From Corella eumyota (Eukaryota; Chordata; Ascidiacea; Phlebobranchia; Corellidae): a DNA stretch of 64,000 bases. Position numbers and translations under genes: made by a program. This document shows positions 50,205 through 62,300 of this stretch, one piece after another. Positions within the stretch are counted from its first letter, which is position 1. Each line of letters begins with the position of its first letter. The notes below the pieces were generated by a model that ran no database searches, was not told the DNA's origin, and was given only the letters and a program-made list of their open reading frames with translations. The DNA is taken from NCBI GenBank assembly GCA_963082875.1, contig OY720097.1, positions 5,216,501-5,280,500 on the forward strand, written 5' to 3'.

Positions 50205-50428
50205 AAAGCACTTTAAAAACAGAATAAAAGCCTGCAAACGCGCAATAATTTTTTTACATCGACTTTATTAAAAAAAAGAAAAAATTTGGTCACACACCCC
50301 CTATAAACCCACGTGAACCTTGAAATGCTATGTCTATAAATACAGTATATACTTTCACTTATCAGTTGAGTATTGCGCGTTTGCAGGCTTTTATTCTGTT
50401 TTTAAAGTGCTTTTCACTTATCAGTTGA
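50205..50428. repeat. Perfect 43-bp inverted repeat with a flanking 17-bp direct repeat
   Basis: 50205-50247 and 50371-50413 are exact reverse complements over 43 bp. The right arm is bracketed by two copies of TTTCACTTATCAGTTGA (50353-50369 and 50412-50428). This looks like an inverted templated insertion made during repair or replication, not a transposon end. Confidence 0.85.
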
Positions 50429-50923
50429 ATAGGGAAATAGAAAAGTTGTATGTTTAAAGAGATGGTTCGGTCGCAGAGTTTACTTTTTAATTATGTTAGA
50501 ATTTTCCCAACTTGCACGAGGATATCATTAATTTAAAAATTGATCAAGTGGTTTTTGAGATATCGGGATTTAAAAGTATTAGGGAAAGTCCCAACGCTCG
50601 CGAGTCACGTGACGCACGACGTCATCGCCGTAAGATCATATGCTGGCAGACATGAGAGAATGACCCTATGTTGTCCTCTCTAAGCCGTAATGTGTTTATG
50701 TTTATAGGCGGAATAAGTTTGGGCTTATCATTACCACCGAAAACTTCGATGTAAAAGCATTCCCTTTTATTTTTAAAGCTACAAAACAAAAAAATAAGAA
50801 AAAAATATAACCGTAAAATTAGGATGTAAATGGGAAAATCGTTTGTGAGTTATTTCTACTGATGTTTTTGTAATATAATAGTACCTGTATCTCTAAATTA
50901 GAACTAACAAGCTAAATTATACT

Positions 50924-51217
50924 GGCAGCGAGGTGTAGTGGTAAGAACACTTGCTACACCACACATAAGATCGTGGGTTCAATCCCCACTGATCTCATGC
51001 TGTAGCGCCCTAGAGTAAGACGGTATAAACGGTATGAACTTCTGCTGAGCCAGCACTTAATCAGCAATATAATTATCGGGCAATTATAATCTATAATACC
51101 CCAAACTGCCACAGGCAACTCAAGGCTGGGTCGGAGTAACTGATGTTACTCTATGTTTAAGTCGCGCATTCTACCTTTCCCACATCGAGGATAAAGATAT
51201 ATATATACAAAAAAAAA
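50924..51217 (+). mobile_element. tRNA-derived SINE, copy 1
   Basis: Starts GGCAGCGAGGTGTAGTGGTA with a box A-like sequence, then box B GGGTTCAATCCCCA, as in an RNA polymerase III promoter. A ~200-bp tRNA-unrelated body ends CACATCGAGGATAAAGATA with an AT-rich tail. It is the best preserved of five copies in the window. It resembles the composite SINE class reported from Ciona, but I cannot confirm the family name. Confidence 0.85.
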
Positions 51218-52252
51218 TTGTAATTTATTCAACACAAAAAATCTATTTTGCTACATTTTACAGTTACATAAAAAAAAATTATTTGGTATTTAGTTAAAGA
51301 AAGATTAGTTTACAGCTCGCTTTAGACCTAAAATAATTTACAGAAATTAAAGATTAAAGAAACTTTATTAAAGAAACTCTATCTTTGATTTTGAAGAACG
51401 AAGAGAAAGTACGCATGTTTTGTTTAAGGCTATAGTTTAGCACCGAACGAACATTTTTTCTTAATAACGTTAAATAACTATTAAAATTGCAGCATTTTAT
51501 TTTTCTTTGAATGGTGGTCCAGGCCTATACACTTAACCCTATTTACCTATTAGCAACATGTATCCTTATAAGTGACAACATCTACAGTTTTTCAAACAAC
51601 AGTAAAACAAAGTAGTTTTTTGCTATAAAAATAACTAACTGGGCATAATAAACACAATACACGTCACAAACAAAACAAATACTAAAGCGCCATAAACACC
51701 ACTATCAACGTTTCACAAAAAATTTAAATCGTACATATGTATAAGTTTTAAAATATATTAAAGTAGCAAACGATAAAAACATTAGGCCTTTAATTTATTA
51801 AAATAAAAAAATGAACAAGAAAAAGATTAATCATTAGCAATACTCAAAATAAATACTCTGTACCATGTAGTTTAACTGTTCATTGCACAACAAAGTGTAA
51901 CAAATAAACATTGAGCAGGTTAAATGGTTTTTTAAATTTGTTCAATGTCACAACATACACAGTTTTATTGTTTTTTTAACTAACAAATTATTCCTCGTTG
52001 CAAATTATTAACGCATTTTAACAAGTTGTGTTCATAATTAAGGCCATTTATTATAGGTTTGAAAGGTAATTTTACAACAAATTTTAAAAAAAGTAAGCAT
52101 AACAAAATCTAGAAGCATACTAAGGTTAGAAAGGGTCAAATAGTAAATCAATTAAATACCTAAAATTGTCTAAAAAAAAGTATATGTTACGTTTGGGCAA
52201 TATGAAATATATTAAAAAATTTTTATGTTAGACATGTTGTATGACAAATAGG
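51218..52252. other. AT-rich spacer, nothing recognised
   Basis: No open frame with domain or splice support and no repeat with defined ends. Ends with the left target duplication of the hAT-type MITE. Confidence 0.5.
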
Positions 52253-52814
52253 CAAAGGTGGGCACTAAACCGTTAATGCGTTAATCGTTAATTAACGAAG
52301 TTAAATTTTTCGATAAAATTTAACTTTTAAGTTAACTTTAAAAATCGTTAACGGACCTGTTAACTTTCGTTAAATTGTGCTTCCGTTAAATTAAATCCGT
52401 TAATTTAATATTTTTACAAGTTTACCATGGTAATATAAAAGTATATATGTTTTATTTTGCCGTTTATTGGGTTTAATCGTGTCAATTTTAAAGGATGTAT
52501 TGACGATGTATTGACTGACGTATAAACGATGTATTGACGACGATGTATTGAAATTTTAAACGATGCAGTTTTGAAAACGTCATTTAAACTTACGTTCGTG
52601 TAGTTAAAATATCAACTAAGATAAAAACTGCTGTTTTTTTTTAAAATAGGGTCGTTTCTTTGTTTGTTTTATTTAAATTTTAACGTTAACGTTTATCGAT
52701 AACTACCGTTACATTTTGTTTAAATTAACTTATTAACGTTAACGAAGTTAATATACTATGTAACGAATTACCACTTAACGAAGTTACTTTTTCGGTTAAC
52801 TGTGCCCACCTTTG
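52253..52814. mobile_element. 562-bp hAT-type MITE with a perfect 8-bp target duplication
   Basis: Termini are CAAAGGTGGGCAC and GTGCCCACCTTTG, exact inverted repeats. They are flanked by CAAATAGG on both sides (52245-52252 and 52815-52822). The 8-bp duplication and RGGTGGGCA end are typical of hAT elements. The interior is non-coding, rich in GTTAACG motifs and in GATGTATTGAC repeats (about 52493-52550). Confidence 0.9.
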
Positions 52815-53333
52815 CAAATAGGAATATGGAAAATAGAATTTTATAGAAAAAGGTAAGTTTTTTAAAAAAATTTGTTGCTTTTATTTTTATCTTAACGTTT
52901 AATAATTTTATTAAATATTAAAGTTTCAACTAAACAATTGAAACGCCTATAAAAAACGGTAAATACGGATCGGAAAATGTTCTATTTGAAGATACTGTCA
53001 TATGATCAAAAATCAAATACCGACATGAACACTTTTTAATAACCCATAAGTTTACCCCAATTCTCTTCTGGAAAATGCCCTTTAATTTCTAAATTACTAT
53101 TCGAGAGTCAATGCGGTATCCGCGTTTTCCTTGGAAGTCGAATGCGATATCCGCCTTGTCCGTTTCTTCCACTTTTTGTTTAGTCCAATACCACGTGTTT
53201 TTTTGTCTGTGATATTGTATAGTGAAATAAATATCAGTTTTTAAACATAATATTAAAAACCGCATTCCTAGAATAATTTCCTATTGTATGCATTTGTAGT
53301 ATAATTTTCTATTGTAAAAAATATAAATTAAAA

Positions 53334-55187
53334 ATGACTCTCTCTTCGCAAATGATTGCATATTTAAATGAAATGTTAAGTCCTGATGAGGTAAAATCTT
53401 TTTAAAAAAGAATTAGAACCATATTTTAGTGGTAATTGCGTTTTTATATTATTTATAGGAAGAAAGGCTTAAATATTTCCTAAAGACGGAAATCTTGAGA
53501 GGCGTAAACTATTTTTCGGTCTGCATTTATATTTTCAGGTAACTTAGCTTTATTTTTTTAAATTTGTAAATTATTCTTATGTCCAAACAACAAATTTTCG
53601 AAAACTAAATTTAAGGCCTACGGTAATGAGGTTTTATGACATTTTAACTCCCAACATTCAAACTTTTTACGAATAAGCCCCCTTTAAACCTTTTAAAAGT
53701 GAATCTCCTTATTTGAACCCTCATATTTTTAAACACCTTGCAACTAAACCTTTTTATTTAAATAACTTAAGTTTAACCTTAACTGAACCTTTGAAAGTTT
53801 AAATATAGCAGTTTTACATGTATGGAATTTAAAAGTAAAAGTCTTATTTTTCTATGTGGTTTTAGTTTAACCAAAATGGTTTACTTGCAAAAGATTTAGA
53901 AGTAATAGGTTTTATGAGGAGTGTGGGTAAAATTGAACACAAATCTATAAAAAAAGAGTAAAATTAAAAAATACATAGACATAAGCTTGATTAAAACAGC
54001 TTCAATTCAAACAAATTTTTTTAATATTATTTAATTTTGATATGGTGTTTAGTAAGTTACAGATTTTTTTCTCAAGATAACCTTCCTTAGTTGGTTTAAT
54101 CTTAGTCCGTTTAGAGTCGTATTGTTTTGTTAATTAAACAATCTTTCTTCTATTTGATTTGTTGGTTCATTTTAATAAGTCATGAACCATATTTCTTATT
54201 AAATAAAATTTTACCTTTTCGTTTAGTTGTTAAAAGAGAAATTTTTCAACAAATTTTAAAATAAGTAAACTTAGCAGAATTTCAGTTTCAGCAAAGGAGT
54301 TAAATAAGGAGTTTATATTTAATAGGTTAAAGTGTAAGAGGATTAAATGCAGGTGCTTATGTAAAAATGTTGAAATTCAAGGAGTTTAAATGTAAGGCAT
54401 TTAATTAAAGAGGTTTAAATGTATGTTTTTAAGGAGTTTTAAATATAAAAAGTTAAAAAGAGCTTTAGATATATTTTTCCACCATATTTAACGATTATTG
54501 TTATTTCAGGATTTATTATATAACGTTGATTGTAAATTGACAACGTGAAAACGTTTATAAAATGCAAACAGTTAAATTCATGATGCTTAAGAACTGTGAA
54601 ATTTGATAGTTAATAATGCTTATAAATGATTAACTTACAATATATAGTCCTTATACAACTTCAAGCTGTTAAAATTTTTTATTTAGCATTTTATTTTTTT
54701 TTTAAATTTTTTTTTTTTTATTTAAATTTTTTAAATTTTTATTTTTTTATTTAAATTTTTTATTTTTTATTTAAATTTTTTATTTAGCAACTCACATGCT
54801 TTTGAAGGCAATTTTTTTAACCCGGGTCAATTGAACAATTATAGACTAGGTAAAAAATATGACTACATATTATTTTTTGTTGAAATTCGGGTCTACATAA
54901 TGTTAGACATAAAGAAATTGTTAAAACCATTTTTACAATGATAAACACTTTATTACTGGTATTGCTTAATTCATACTTTTAACGTATCATTAAAATGTCA
55001 ACTAAGTTTCTAATGAACGATGGTTATCGTTACAAAAACAAAATAATTTCTGTAATTTTTAGATTTCGCGATTGGATTGCGCCGTGAAATAGTTTATAGA
55101 AGGGAACTAATAGATGACTTTGTTGAAGAAATATTGGAAGAAATTGTGGATGACATTAAAAATGGACTTTTCTTTTTGTTAAGTTAA
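53334..55187 (+). CDS. Possible small spliced gene of unknown function
   Basis: Exon 1 (53334-53390) reads MTLSSQMIAYLNEMLSPDE and ends at GAG|GTAAAA. Exon 2 (53459-53538) begins after TTTATAG and reads EERLKYFLKTEILRG then VNYFSVCIYIF, ending at CAG|GTAACT. A further open stretch at 55063-55187 after TTTTTAG reads FAIGLRREIVYRRELI then DDFVEEILEEIVDDI and stops, but its frame does not follow from exon 2; either an exon is missing, a GC donor at about 53501 is used, or the third piece is unrelated. AATAAA follows at about 55433. CCAAT and CACGTG-like motifs lie upstream near 53187. I recognise no domain. Confidence 0.35.
54660..54790. repeat. T-rich low-complexity tract
   Basis: Repeats of TTTATTTAAATTTTTT over about 130 bases, typical slippage-prone AT sequence. 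Confidence 0.8.
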
Positions 55188-56555
55188 GTGCAAAAAATGT
55201 TTATCTGACTTTTGTATTCACAAATGTATGTCTTGTCTATTTTACCTTCTCCAAAGCTATCTAACATATACCATTACAACACCTTTTCCTTTGTTTAAAA
55301 CTATTATGACTTATTAGGTTTCAACATTATTTGTATATTTTGTACGTTTAAAAAAAGTTATGACAAAAATTTGACATTTGCTGCCATCATTCTATTTATA
55401 ATCCAAAAACTGTTTTTTAATGGCAAGGTGTAAAATAAACTTTTGTAATTTTATTGTCTAAACTTTTTCGTAATTTTTGTAAACTTTTCGTAATTTTTTT
55501 ATAAAAACAGCTAAACCCTAATTTAATTTGCACCCAAGCTTTAAAACTAAACGTTTTAATAAAATTATAATAAAAATCAAACATGTTTGGTTAAAAAAAA
55601 CATTTTTTGCATTAATTAGCTAAAATTAAGAATAAAATTTTTACAGTAAAAATATAAAGACATAAAATCTTATTTAAGACAATCTTAACAGCAAAAATAG
55701 ATTTTATAACACAAGTTTGGGATTCTAATCATCTATCAGTCAAAATTGAGCCTACAAGTTTTGCCTTAAAAAAACAAAAATTTTCAAAAAATTTTATTAA
55801 ACAAAACAGGCCGGCTATTTTTTTTTTTATTATTGGTAGTATAATTTTTTGTTAGTGTAAATAAAACTTAAGACCATTATAAATAATCCTTAGACCAAGT
55901 ACCCTTCGTCTACACTCTCTACTAATAAAAAATCAACCATTAATGATAAAGATCATAGAATCTGTGGTTAAATTTCCTTGAATATTTTAATATCACTTTA
56001 TTTTAATAATATATAAGAATTTTATTTTTTTAAATCGTTTTTGTTATATATATTTACAACATTGAAATGGGTAAAATTGAACACAAATTTATAGAAAAAA
56101 ATAAATCAAAACTTTTGTGGTGTTCATTGTAGTTTAGTAAGTATGTTTTGTTTTATTTATTTGTATCTTAAAACTAATATTACATTAATAAAATGTAATA
56201 GACCAAATAAAACAAAAAAAACATATATGTAAAAAAACATTATAAACATAACGTAATGTTTTATTCTTTCTAAATGTTAACATTTTAATATTTAGTTTAT
56301 TTTTTACACAAAGGTTATTCATTTTTTTTTACAAAAGGTTATCCATTAAGGATTGCTTGGTAACTCATTTTTGATTTAAGAAATTTTAACTAACTGATTT
56401 GTAACGCTTATGATTTTAAAAGAGATTTGTATAATTACTTGTTACTAGGAATATCACCATAAAGGAAATATCTAAATCTGTTTTTAAACCTACATAACAG
56501 TATAGTTTTTAGCGTCTTCCTACGATTAAAATTTTTTCTAAGTTACGTTAAAAAT
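55188..56555 (+). other. Upstream region of the glutamate receptor gene
   Basis: AT-rich with no supported coding region. A pyrimidine-rich TTTTTTCTAAG sits about 14 bases before the receptor ATG and an earlier TTTTTAG at about 56505-56511. Either could be a trans-splice acceptor, since spliced-leader addition is established in Ciona, or the end of a 5' UTR intron. Confidence 0.4.
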
Positions 56556-59325
56556 ATGATAAACAGAAAAAAATGCCTAGTAGAAATAGTAGCGTTTATG
56601 GGAATTCTTAGCTTGACAAATGGCCAGCGCACGTTAATACAAACCGCCATTATCTATGACGAATTCTACATGAATTCTTTACCGAGTTTTCGGTTGGCAA
56701 TTGATAGATCAAGCCTAACAGTCACCCATACTGAATTTTACCAAGAAACTATGACCAACATTGTCGGTGGGTATAAAGGAATATGATTTAAATACTTGTA
56801 CATATAAAATGGTCGTATTTGTTGTTGTGATACAGAAACTATCACCGCTGAAAAGGTTTCGAGTTTATTTATAATGACAAAACACATAAACTGCACTGCG
56901 ATGATTGAACTGAAACAAGCAGTAACAATCTTTTACATCGGTAAAATGAGAGATGTAAGTAAAACGTTTTAAATGAACAATTGACAATTTTAAAAAGCGT
57001 ATGGTGTAATAGTAAGAGCACTTGCTACGCTACAAGAGGTCGTGGGTTTAATCCCTCACTGCTCCTATGCTTTGGCGACCTTGAGTAAGGCGCTATAAAC
57101 GGTACGAACTCCTGCTAAGCCAATACTTAATCACCAGTTTAATTATCGGGCAATTATAATCTATAATATCCCAAACTGCCAAAAGCAACTTGATACTGGG
57201 TCGGGGTATCTGATGTTACTCTATGTTCAGGTCGTGCAGCAGTCCTTCCCATATCGAGGATAAAGATATATATTAAATAAAAGCATTAACCCATTTTTTA
57301 AGCTACAAGTTAAAAAATCGACAATGTTTTAGCACTGCGAACCAGGAGATGACTTTATGATGTACATGTATCCATCCCATTCTGATATAATGAGGGCGAT
57401 GTATAACGGCATTGAGAAATATGAATGGAAAACTGCTGCTGTATTTTACGACGGTAGCGCAGGTAATTTTGCAACTTAATTTACATTATGGTATGATAAC
57501 GTGTTAGTAATTAACTAATAAGTTCACGCTCTTTCGAATTGACTGTACTTAGACATTTCTTTTAGAGTTCGCTTTCGATTACAGTGACTTGGATATAGCG
57601 AGACAACGTGGAATTAATTTTAAGGTTTGGGTTATTCCAGAAAACCAAGATGAAATGTGGGGAATTTTAAAAGTGGGTTTGCTATTTATGCAAAATTTAT
57701 TAAAATTATCTGTTGAATTTAAACTCAAAAAACAATTTGTGTCTTTCAAGGCTTAAAAGGGAAAGCTTTGTCTAAAGCTATCGTTGCTAAGTTGGCGATA
57801 CGCTTTCGATTTAACCAAGTAAAATATTATGGCCGTGAAAACATTAGCTTAATTATGACCGCGAAACATTACATTAATTAGTTTTTGTATATACATTCAC
57901 ACAAGTACGCAGTTAATAATATAAATCCATGGCAATGTCATGGTATCTATGGCGAATTCAGCGCTAATAACTTAATTAAAATTACATAATAAAACAGAAT
58001 GGTACGTTGGTTCTTTTTTAATATTTCGTTATTGTTTTTTAACAATGTTAACCACGTACTATGTTAAAAATTCAAAATGATCACATTTTTTATGACACAA
58101 ATGACATTCTTTCACATTTCAGTCAGTTCGCTTACTTGGTTACCGAACATATATATTGCTGTGCGATCAAAATATTGCAACATCTGTGCTGACAAAGGCA
58201 GTTTTTCTATCGATGGTCAGCGAAGTTAATCATTGGGTTTTGCCAAACTTGGTAAGCTAACTAATACTTAATTAGAATTTAATTTTAACGAACAAGTCAA
58301 GTAATAAACCAAGAAAAATTCGACTTAGTATCTAACATTGTGTTTTTAAATTGTCGCTAGGAAACTCATCCTATATTGCTGGAAGACTTTTTAGAGTCGA
58401 GCGTTCGGCTTACAATATTGAGTGCAGTAACGATAAGAGATGTTTTAGAGAGAAATTTCCAGCATGGCATTCCCTTGGCAGTGGCAGCAGACGAAGCAAT
58501 AACAGGTTAAAATACTGTTTAAAACAATAAAAGAAATATTGCTACTGAGAAAAAAATAAATTTAATTGTTAACAGTTTTTACAATTGTAAATGTGTTAAT
58601 ATGTTTATATAGCTGTGACGAGTGACGCATTGGAACGCATTTCTACATCGTGTCAGAAAGCAATATCAATCGGTTGTTTCGATATTGCCTTATCAGATGA
58701 CAGGCAATGTGGAGTCGATCAAGGAGCTAAAAGTTTTTCTGAAGGATCGGTAAATGTGTTATTCTAACATAATTAACAACTTTTGCAAACCAATTATTAA
58801 AAGTCATACAATTCACCAAAACTTTTTAGTATTGACAAGTTTATTTCGAATAACACGCTAGGTTTTTTTAAGACATGTTTAATTATCCATTAAATTCATA
58901 GTTGGTAGTACTCTACAATGCAGACAATAGGTTACCATTGGTATTGTTTTTTTTGGAAATATAAGTCAAATTCAGCAAATTTTAACATTTGTAGTTTTAT
59001 TCGATTGGAACATGTACTGAGTTATATATGAGAGGAGTAAAAAATCAAGGACCTACAAGAATCGAATATTTAGAGCATCATCTTGAAAATCCAAAAGGCC
59101 AGATGTCCCTAGTAAGTTTATAAATAAAACTAAGACAGCTCTACTATTGCAGCTTACAATTTTTAGAGGATTTTTTGTTGTTGTTCCAAAGAATAATTAA
59201 AAACAATTCAATTATAGCACGGTTATTGGAACGATGATCCAATCGAATTTATTCCTGGTTACATTCCTTTTGTTCAAGCCGCTGTCGTTTTTCCTGAAGA
59301 ACCTTTACAAGTTGGAATTGTTTAC
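56556..59325 (+). CDS. Glutamate receptor exons 1-9: signal peptide and amino-terminal domain
   Basis: The ATG at 56556 starts a hydrophobic leader (VEIVAFMGILSLTNG) with likely cleavage after NGQ or nearby. The rest is a periplasmic-binding-protein-like fold: IQTAIIYDEF, SSLFIMTKHINC, GDDFMMYMYPSHSDIMRAM, YEWKTAAVFYDGSA, RLLGYRTYILLCDQN and FYSIGTCTELYMRG fit the alternating strand-helix pattern of receptor amino-terminal domains. Similarity to vertebrate subfamilies is low. Intron 2 carries SINE copy 2. Confidence 0.88.
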
Positions 59326-62300
59326 GTAAGCTATAAATGCAAACTGTAACTGTCGTTTAAAATTAAATTTTAAAATTTTTGTTTATCAAAAATTATCATA
59401 ACATTTTTAAATACATAAAACACCATTCAAAATATAAATTAGAATTGCAGTTATAAAACTTTAAATTATTTTTTATGTTCTACTAGGAACCACCGTGGGT
59501 AAGATGGCATACTAATGAAGTAACTGCAGAAACCACTTACGAAGGTTTTTTGATTGACCTCTTAGAGACTTTGTCGCGTAGGCTAAACTTTAAATACGAA
59601 CTTCACTGGAACGAGTTAATTGGGCCAGATAAGAACCACACTTTAACTGTAGATGCAGAAGTAGATCGTATGTTAACCAACAAAGAGGTAATTTTTCATA
59701 TTTTTTACAGCACATTTTCAAAAGAATCGCATAGTTTAATGCTCAGGCCAAATATGCAAGCAGCGTGATGTAGTAGTCAGAACACTTGGCTTCATTACAT
59801 GAATTTCTGGGTTTGATCTCCACTGCTTTCATGCTGTAGAGCCTTTGAGTAAGGCGCCATACAACGGTATAAACTCCTACTGAGCCAATACTTAGTCAGC
59901 AGCTTAATTATCGGGCAATTCTAATATAATATTATGTTTAGGTCGTAAAGTCGACCTTCCCATATCAAGGAAAAAAAAATTTAATATTTATCTTAAGGTT
60001 GAATTTGTGCTGTATACTCGTCCAATTTTAGGCGGAAATCTTGGACGACAAGAACAGTCAATCGCCTTCCAGCAAGTGGCGTATTACATGGTTACTTTAT
60101 CATCTGGTAACGCACAGCCAGTCGATATATGGCAGGTCAGTATTTACGAATATGTACTTTAGAATAGATATGCTTAATAATATTTTTTTCTTTATAGTTT
60201 TTAGCGCCATTTACATTTGATTCCTGGATTGTTTTAATCTCGGCATTGGTTGGTGTAAGTATCATGCTTGCGATCGTGAATCGATTCAATCCCTTCGAAT
60301 GGCGCAAGATGGCGCTAGATGAAACGAATGATGATGTCGACGTGGAGGAATTTAACAAACTAGGTTTTTAAGAACAAATTATTATTAGTAAATTTTTTTG
60401 AACTATTGTAAACATATAAGTTTTAACCACGTTTAGGCCACAAAACGCACCTTAAAAAATTAATAAATATATTTAAGGATTTGGAAACAGTGTTTGGATG
60501 GCTTATGGTGGCTTAGTGCACCAAGGTGTTGACATTGAACCCAGATCGTATGCTGGTAGAATGATAACCGGGACTTGGTGGTATTTTGCCATGCTTGTAA
60601 TAGCTGCTTACACTGCTAACCTTACAGCTTTTTTAACCCAAGAATTTTCAGGCGAAGTCAAAAATATCGAAGAGCTTTTAGCGAAGGTTATTTTTATGCT
60701 AACAAAATGTCATTAAAAATAATATGTTCCTATTATCTTTACTTCTGAGGTTAATATATTTTTGCAGGAGCATTTTGATTATGGAACAACAGTCGATGCT
60801 CACATTTTGAAATATTTTCTTCCATATGCCGAAGAACACCCCTTTTCTACTATTTGGACACATTTAGAACAAAATCCAAAGAATATTTTTAATACAACCG
60901 AGCAAGCCTTCGAGCGAATTTCAGAAGGGAGTTTTTACTTTCTTGCCTCATACAGAGATGTAGCTAAAGCCGAGCAGATGAGCTGCACATATGCAAGTGT
61001 GGGTGAAGGTAACTTAGAACAATTTTCCTAAGTAAAGTTAAAATAGCAAAGTGAACAACCTAAGGTATGTTAAAATACTTGAATGGAACTAAATTACCAA
61101 GTTTTACATAGGATTTTGGGAGTACCAATATGCCCTGCCGTTCCAACTTGGATCTAGGTACACAGGCGTGTTTAGTGACGCTATTGCATCTTTAAGAGAT
61201 GACGGCACTCTCCAGGAACTGGAAACAAAATGGTTTCAATTCAGGTAGGCTTCAAATATATATATTTTTTGCATTCAACTATAAACTTATCGATTAACAC
61301 TTAAAAAAGTAAGTTGTCGGCAGCCTGAGGTAGTAGTCAGGACACCTGGCTTTACTACATAAGGTCTTGGCTTCGATTCCCGCTGCTCTTATGCTGTGGC
61401 GCCTTTGAGTAAGGTACTATAAACAGTATGAACTCCTACTAAGCCAACACTTTACCAGTAGCTTATAATTGGCGGGCAATTATAATCAATATTATTCCAA
61501 ACTGCCAAAGTCAACTCAAGACTGGATCGAAGTGACTGATGTTACGACACTCCCAGACCAAGGATAAAAATGTTAAAAAATTTAAACTTAATTATTGTAC
61601 ATGATATTTTCAATGTTACAGAACTGAGTGTACCGAAGCAACATTTGACATCGAAGCAAATCGACTTGGAATAGGAAATCTCGGAGGAATGTTTATTTTG
61701 TTGTTGCTTGGTTCGATTTTAGCTCTTTTTATACATTTTGGAGAGGTAATGAATGATTGGTAAAATATGTTGATTTTAAGCCAATTGGCATTTGATATGA
61801 CTTAACACAGGGTTCAATATATAGATTAGAAAAGGTTCTAATTTTTTAATAGAAAGTAGATGCGGTGTATTTAAGCACGATCTTAGTTAAATTTCAACCT
61901 AAAGTCTTTTTATATTCGATTAAAGGTTAACTGGGCAAAGCGTGCCAGATTCAAGTTCTTTAGAAATAAAGATGTTCAAAAGGCGACCAAAAACGACCCG
62001 CTCAGTGAAATGAAACGAAAACGAAAGAAGGAAAGAGAAGAGTTGGATCAGCAGATTGAAGAGTGGGAAGGGGGTTATGATTACTGGATTAACAGGTTTT
62101 AATATATTATTAAATGTGTTAGCTATGTTTTATTTTAACTTTTTTCAAACTTTTTGACTTATTTCATGTAGGATGAACCAAATAAACGAAACCCTTGAAA
62201 ACATTGACCAAGAGACAAACAAGCGAAAACCAGAGAGTGGTGGTAATTTTTTTTATATATATATTTATCCTCGATGTGGGAAGGTCGAATCCGCGACCCA

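Larger units (their letters stand above)
48971..50923. other. Non-genic accessory DNA between copy A' and the first SINE
   Basis: No supported coding region. It contains a TGACGTCA plus CGCCATCTTGAC pair at 49289-49324, the inverted repeat at 50205-50428, and a GC-richer patch at about 50590-50640 with CACGTGAC and GACGTCATC. Confidence 0.5.

Noticed and set aside
50924-51000. A functional tRNA gene
   Set aside because: Box A and B are present, but the same sequence continues into a conserved body shared by five copies, so it is a SINE.
60032-60135. Alternative acceptor (TTTTAG) for receptor exon 11
   Set aside because: It would put the exon out of phase with exon 10. The upstream TTAAG acceptor at 59998 restores the S1 sequence.
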